This document shows positions 28,940 to 33,292 of a DNA stretch of 33,292 nt, piece after piece. The notes under the pieces are model-generated. The model saw only the letters and a list, made by a program, of their open reading frames with translations, made no database searches and had not been told where the DNA came from. How positions within the stretch are numbered: position 1 is the first letter of the stretch; each line of letters starts with the position of its first letter. A program made the translations under genes and the position numbers. The stretch spans positions 78,183 to 111,474 of the forward strand of contig JAHJNN010000010.1 of NCBI GenBank assembly GCA_018820765.1. The letters run 5' to 3'. The stretch comes from Gammaproteobacteria bacterium (GTDB taxonomy: Bacteria > Pseudomonadota > Gammaproteobacteria > Burkholderiales > Thiobacillaceae).

Positions 28940-31900
28940 TCAGTCGGTGACCAGTTTACCCTTGCTGAGCAGGTCCTGAATGATTTGCTGGTCCGAGCTG
29001 AGACCGCCGCTCGCCGTCAGATCGGCCCACTGTCCCTGCAGGGTGATGGTCTGATCGACCGCGCCGGTGTCGAAGCCGCCGGCGAATCCTCCGTTGGAGC
29101 TGACCTGCACCACGACGTCTGAGCCGTTCTGCGAAAAATGCAGGAAGTCGGTGAGCGTGGCCGCATCATTGGTTTCGCCCTGCAGCAGGTCGCGCAAGTC
29201 CAGAATGTCGCCGCCTGCTGCAACGGCCGCGTTGTTGAAGTCCTGCACCGCGTCTTCTGCGGGCGTTCCCGGGGTACCGCGATCGGCCAGTTCCCAGCGG
29301 AAGATGTCCGAACCCAGACCGCCGATCAGCAGGTCGTCGCCGGCACCGCCGATCAACAGATCGTTGCCGGCGCCGCCGTCCAGCGTGTCGTTGCCCGTGC
29401 CGCCTTCGAGACGGTCTGCACCGTCGCCGCCGGTGAGCGTATCCATGCCGGCATTGCCGACCAGGACGTCGTTGCCGCCGTTGCCCTGCAGGACGTCGTC
29501 GGTGGCGCCGCCGATGAGGATTTCGTCGCGATCGGTTCCGGTGATCGTGTTGCCAGAGACGCCGCTGACGATAGCCGTCGCGGTGTCCTGGGCACCCAGG
29601 TCATCCACGGTATAGGTAAACGACGCGTCGCTCGTGACTGCGCTGGACGAGTCGATCGTGATCAACAACTCGTAGCTGGCCAGATTGACGTTGTCCGAAT
29701 CGGTGCGCAGGCGCAGATAGTATTCGCCGTCCTGCGGCGCGTTGAACCAGCCGTAGGGGCTGCTCGACGATTCCGAGATGGAACTGGTGATCCAGTTGCC
29801 GCCGCCATCCTGGTACTCGACCTGGGCGGCCATGGAGCTCGTCTGGTTGTCGATGTCGACGAAGATGCGCTCACCGGAATAGAGATAGACCTTGACGTAG
29901 TCGGTGTCGCGCTGGTTGCTCCAGTCGCTGTCGTTGTTGTCGATCGTACCGCGGAAGGCCACGGTATAGCCGGTGGCATTGATGTCCAGCGATTGTCCGC
30001 TGGGCACCACGGTGCCGAACAGGCTGCGGTCGGTCAGGTCGACCGCGGTGGCGCGCGAGTCGTTGAGTTGGTTGTTGTAGCTGTCGCCGGCGGTTTCGTT
30101 GACGATGGCGATCTCTCCCTCCAGCGGCGAGGCGAGCGTGCCCGCCGGGTCGAAGCTGACCGTGGTCGTGCCGCTGACGGTGCCGCCGGTCGCGTCCTGG
30201 GCGCTGATGATCGTTGCGCCGGAACTGGCGACGTCATTATGCAACAGCGCCGCAGCCGAAATTTCGATCGGGCTGCCGTCGGTGATGTTGGTCAGCACGA
30301 TGTCGCGGTTGGCGTCGAGATTGGCGACGTAATCGAGATTGATCATGAGGTTGATCGTCTTGCTGTCGCCGTCGCTGTCCACTGCGGTGAGCGGGAAGAT
30401 TTCCTGCTCGCCCTGCACCGTGGTGTTCAGGGTCAGCTGATACGCATAGGCGCCGGTCAGGAAGTTCACCGTCAACTCGCCGCCTTTGGCGGTGCTGATG
30501 GTGACGCTGTCCGGCCCGCCGGACACATACGAATAGGTGGTGCCGTCGACCACGACGCTTTGCAGCTGACCGCCGTCCGCCCCCATGATGAAGCCGCTGC
30601 TGCCGCCGCCGGAGAGCACCGAGACGTTGCCGATGACCACCCCGCCGTCAACCGTCGCCAGCAGGGTGTTGGCCAGATCGGTGGCATCGGCGACCTTGAT
30701 CGCATAGTCCTCGGTGCCGTCCGCGTTGGCGTCGGTATTGGGGTAGGCGATCGGCAACAGCGAACCGAGGCCGACTTCGCCGATGCCGATGCCGAAGGCA
30801 ATGTCGCCGGTGGTGTCGACGAAGGATTCCCACTGGGCTTGCTGCGCCGCGCCCACCCCGTATCCGGACGTCGGTTCACCGTCGGAAATGAAGTAGAACA
30901 GCGTCTTGTCGGCCGCGGGTTGGGTGAACCCATCCATCACGGCGTCGAGGGCAGTCGAGTACTGCGTGCCGCCATTGGGCTGCAGGCCGTTGATGTAATC
31001 GACCGCGCCGTACTTGTCGTCCACGAACCAGCCGGTTTCGTTCACGTTCGAGGCAAAGTCCACGATCTGCACGTTCACGTTGCCCAGATCGTCGAAGCGG
31101 TCGAGCAGTTGCTCGAGCGCCGCCTTGGCGATATCCATCCGCACCGTGGTCGGGTCGAAGCCGCTCTGGCCCGAGCTGCGGCCATTCGCGTCCCATGCCA
31201 TGCTGCCGGAGCGGTCGAGCACGATCACCAGGTTATACGTCAGAGCGCTCGACGCGGCCTGCAGGGTGTGTGTCACGTCGCTGCCGATCGGCGCGTCGTC
31301 GATCACGTTGATGGTCAGCGTCGAGCTGGCGGTTTGGCCGCTGACGCTGTCGCTCAGGACGTAGCTGAACGTCGGGGTGTCCGTGCTGCCTTGCGTGGTG
31401 GCGCCGGACAGCGTGTAGACGTAGTCGCCCGCCACCTGTCCGTTGTAGGCCTGGGTGTAGACCGTCAGCGTGCCGCTGGCGTTGGTGACCGTAATAACGC
31501 CGTTTGCATCCGGCGTCTGTCCGGCCACGCTCGCGATGGACGTATTGCCGCCGACGCCGGTATCGTTCAGCAGCAGGTTGCCGCTCACCGTGGTGGCCAA
31601 GACGCCGGCCTGCGTGCCGTCCGTCAAGCCGGACTCGTACACGGTGGCCGTATCCGCCACCGCAGTGGCCAGTGCATCGGTGCTGATGGTCAGCGTCGCG
31701 ATCGAGGCATCGCCGTCCGCGTCGGTGAGCGTGTAGTTGAACACGTCGGGCGACACAGCGCCGAGGCTGGGGGTGAACGACAGGGCGTTGATCAGGTAGT
31801 TGTCGTCGACCTGGCTGAAAACGAGATACTGCGTTCCTGCCACGCCGACCGTCGCGTTGACGATGTTGTCGCCTTCGCCATTGATGGTGCCGGACGCGAG

Positions 31901-33292
31901 GAAGTTGCCGTTCGTGTCGAAGGCGCTCCAGGCCGCCTCGTTTCCGTTGCTCAGTCCGGTCAGGGTCACGGCCGCACTGTCGACGGTGGTTCCGAGGTCC
32001 ATCACAAGCGACTCGCCGCTTTGAATGCGGGCGCTTGTATTCGTAGCGCCGCCACCGTTTTCGACGCCAATGCCCCGGTCGGTCGAGCTATTGTTACGAA
32101 CGGTCACGTTGTCGCCGTTGCTCATGGCGCTGATGGCTGTCAGGTCCAGATCTCCGCCAGAGAGGGGCGAAGCGCCGTCGAAGCCGTAGACGCCGATTTC
32201 GTCGGTCCAGGATGACTTGTTGGTGCCCGAAACGGCGACGGACTGATGGTTGGAGACGTAGCTGTAATCGCCGTTCTGGTCGATGGTCAGGGTGCCGTTC
32301 GCGGTCACGATGGTCCATTGCCCCGTGCCGGCGTTATAGGCACTGGAGACAGGCGTGCCTTGATAGGTGACGTCGCCGATCAGCGTGGGCGTATCCGCGC
32401 CCAGCACGTCTGCGCCACCGCCGGCGCCGCCCACGCCCGTCACCGCATTGCCGGTAATGCTTCCGCCGATCCCGACGCTGTCCAGGTCGGCATTGGCCGT
32501 CGGTGCGGTGTCGCCGATATCGATCGTCACCGTCGTCCACGCGGACGCAGTCGTTCCGTCCGACGCGCGATAGACGAAGCTGTCCTGGTCCGCGGCGGCA
32601 TCGCCGTGGTTCCGGACCGGCGCCGTATAGGTGAACGTGCCGTCGGCATTCATGGCTACCGTTCCGCCGAGCGCGGTCGTAATGGTGTTCGAACCGTTCG
32701 CTGCCACCCCGGTCGAGCCCGAGTCGGTGGCGGCTTCCAGAACGGTGAGCGTTGTGCCAAGGTCCGCATCGGTATCGTTCGACAGCACACTGCCGTGAAT
32801 GGCAGCGCCGCCCTCAGTCGCGCTGTAATTATCGGTATTGCCGACCGGCGCGTCGTTCACCGGCGTCACCGTGACGTCCAGCGTGCTGCTCGCACCCGTG
32901 TTCAGGGTGTAGCTGGCCTGCGGCATGCTGCCGTTCCAGTTCGCCACCGGGGTGAAGGTGTAGTCGCCGTTGGCCGCAATCGTCAGCGTGCCAATGCCCG
33001 CCAGGGTCGCCGTCGCGTCCGCCGCGTAGGGCGTTCCCCCGACGCTGAATCCGGTCACGCTCAGCGTGTTGTCCACGTCGCTGTCGTTGCTGAGCACGTT
33101 GCCGGTGGCTACATTGTCTTCGGCGATGGTGTGGCTGTCCGAGGTCACTACGGTGCCGTCATTGCTGCCGGTGATGTTGACCGTCACGCTGGCGGATCCG
33201 CCGTCGGACGTTGCGACACTGAAAACCTCGGTCACCACCTGGCCGGCGTCGAGCGCATCGAGCGCGTCGTTGGCGGTGTAGGTCCAGACGCC
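28940..33292 (-). CDS. Giant RTX adhesin of the LapA type, C-terminal 1450 residues (5' end outside window)
   Basis: The frame is open to the window edge, so the N-terminus with the LapG site and retention module is not visible. In protein order the visible part has VCBS/cadherin-like repeats (SDGGSASVTVNITGSND, VLSNDTDAD; 33292 to about 31260, with a non-repeat beta-domain near 32170-31790). A von Willebrand A domain follows (about 31245-30640), with MIDAS DRSGSM (31199-31216), GGTQYSTA and ISDGEP. Another Ig-like stretch and a pre-peptidase C-terminal (PPC)-like beta domain (about 30060-29650) come next. Eight RTX nonapeptides (29297-29512) precede a T1SS-143-type C-terminal secretion signal ending SSDQQIIQDLLSKGKLVTD. 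Calcium-dependent folding outside the cell is expected. Neighbouring lapG, lapD and the TolC-family gene make this the likely substrate. Confidence 0.93.
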   Translation of the reverse strand, partial: GVWTYTANDALDALDAGQVVTEVFSVATSDGGSASVTVNITGSNDGTVVTSDSHTIAEDNVATGNVLSNDSDVDNTLSVTGFSVGGTPYAADATATLAGIGTLTIAANGDYTFTPVANWNGSMPQASYTLNTGASSTLDVTVTPVNDAPVGNTDNYSATEGGAAIHGSVLSNDTDADLGTTLTVLEAATDSGSTGVAANGSNTITTALGGTVAMNADGTFTYTAPVRNHGDAAADQDSFVYRASDGTTASAWTTVTIDIGDTAPTANADLDSVGIGGSITGNAVTGVGGAGGGADVLGADTPTLIGDVTYQGTPVSSAYNAGTGQWTIVTANGTLTIDQNGDYSYVSNHQSVAVSGTNKSSWTDEIGVYGFDGASPLSGGDLDLTAISAMSNGDNVTVRNNSSTDRGIGVENGGGATNTSARIQSGESLVMDLGTTVDSAAVTLTGLSNGNEAAWSAFDTNGNFLASGTINGEGDNIVNATVGVAGTQYLVFSQVDDNYLINALSFTPSLGAVSPDVFNYTLTDADGDASIATLTISTDALATAVADTATVYESGLTDGTQAGVLATTVSGNLLLNDTGVGGNTSIASVAGQTPDANGVITVTNASGTLTVYTQAYNGQVAGDYVYTLSGATTQGSTDTPTFSYVLSDSVSGQTASSTLTINVIDDAPIGSDVTHTLQAASSALTYNLVIVLDRSGSMAWDANGRSSGQSGFDPTTVRMDIAKAALEQLLDRFDDLGNVNVQIVDFASNVNETGWFVDDKYGAVDYINGLQPNGGTQYSTALDAVMDGFTQPAADKTLFYFISDGEPTSGYGVGAAQQAQWESFVDTTGDIAFGIGIGEVGLGSLLPIAYPNTDANADGTEDYAIKVADATDLANTLLATVDGGVVIGNVSVLSGGGSSGFIMGADGGQLQSVVVDGTTYSYVSGGPDSVTISTAKGGELTVNFLTGAYAYQLTLNTTVQGEQEIFPLTAVDSDGDSKTINLMINLDYVANLDANRDIVLTNITDGSPIEISAAALLHNDVASSGATIISAQDATGGTVSGTTTVSFDPAGTLASPLEGEIAIVNETAGDSYNNQLNDSRATAVDLTDRSLFGTVVPSGQSLDINATGYTVAFRGTIDNNDSDWSNQRDTDYVKVYLYSGERIFVDIDNQTSSMAAQVEYQDGGGNWITSSISESSSSPYGWFNAPQDGEYYLRLRTDSDNVNLASYELLITIDSSSAVTSDASFTYTVDDLGAQDTATAIVSGVSGNTITGTDRDEILIGGATDDVLQGNGGNDVLVGNAGMDTLTGGDGADRLEGGTGNDTLDGGAGNDLLIGGAGDDLLIGGLGSDIFRWELADRGTPGTPAEDAVQDFNNAAVAAGGDILDLRDLLQGETNDAATLTDFLHFSQNGSDVVVQVSSNGGFAGGFDTGAVDQTITLQGQWADLTASGGLSSDQQIIQDLLSKGKLVTD
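29297..29512 (-). repeat. Eight RTX calcium-binding nonapeptide repeats in the adhesin
   Basis: Eight consecutive nine-residue units of the form GGxGxDxLx are read on the minus strand (for example GGTGNDTLD and GGAGNDLLI). They form a calcium-stabilised beta-roll next to the C-terminal secretion signal. Confidence 0.92.

Noticed and set aside
29297..29512. Regular repeat spacing considered as a CRISPR-like array
   Set aside because: The 27-base periodicity is explained by RTX nonapeptides in the adhesin; there are no spacers or identical repeats.
29138..32215. 1025-codon plus-strand frame opposite the adhesin
   Set aside because: The minus strand has clear RTX, vWA and VCBS-like motifs; this frame is their shadow.

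Overview
The window is a piece of a high-GC betaproteobacterial chromosome. The run gyrA-serC-pheA-hisC-tyrA-aroA-cmk-rpsA-ihfB-lapA-lapB-pyrF is the gene order known from Betaproteobacteria. The protein sequences and TAAAAT-type -10 boxes fit a Nitrosomonadales/Thiobacillaceae-like organism. That placement is inferred from memory, with no database search. Coding density is very high and no gap exceeds 300 bases. The two largest gaps are 25666-25926 (divergent promoters of the adhesin export and protease genes) and 14825-15066 (filled by a MITE-like element).

Layout. Bases 1-2299 (minus) hold mtaD-ubiG-gph, with gph cut by the window edge. Bases 2425-12275 (plus) hold gyrA followed by a tightly overlapping serine/aromatic amino-acid operon (serC, a serA-type dehydrogenase, pheA, hisC, tyrA, aroA, cmk). 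Several of its junctions are ATGA, GTGA or TGATG overlaps, so translational coupling is likely. Bases 12360-14369 hold rpsA and ihfB, closed by a strong terminator that is preceded by other RNA hairpins. Bases 14482-19190 hold lapA-lapB (LPS-assembly regulators), pyrF, ugd and cysM. A ParE-type toxin-antitoxin pair (19249-19820) with a palindromic operator lies between cysM and radA. A Sel1-repeat membrane protein and, on the minus strand, prfC follow.

Bases 23776-33292 form a c-di-GMP-controlled cell-surface adhesion locus of the Lap type: a TolC-family outer-membrane exporter with an unusual C-terminal NTF2/Cds6-like extension, a LapG-type periplasmic cysteine protease, a LapD-type inside-out c-di-GMP receptor, a small hypothetical gene and the C-terminal 1450 residues of a giant RTX adhesin with VCBS-like, vWA, PPC-like, RTX and T1SS C-terminal parts. 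By analogy with Pseudomonas fluorescens, LapD bound to c-di-GMP sequesters LapG so the adhesin stays on the surface. When c-di-GMP falls, LapG clips the adhesin N-terminus, which lies outside this window. Note the naming clash: lapA/lapB at 14.5-16.2 kb are LPS-assembly proteins unrelated to the LapA adhesin.

Small repetitive DNA is a second theme. A palindrome-bearing insert sits in frame inside mtaD, a MITE-like element abuts the lapB start codon, and two unrelated heptamer arrays lie at the cmk N-terminus and at the pyrF ribosome binding site. No tRNA, rRNA, CRISPR array, prophage or transposase gene was seen.
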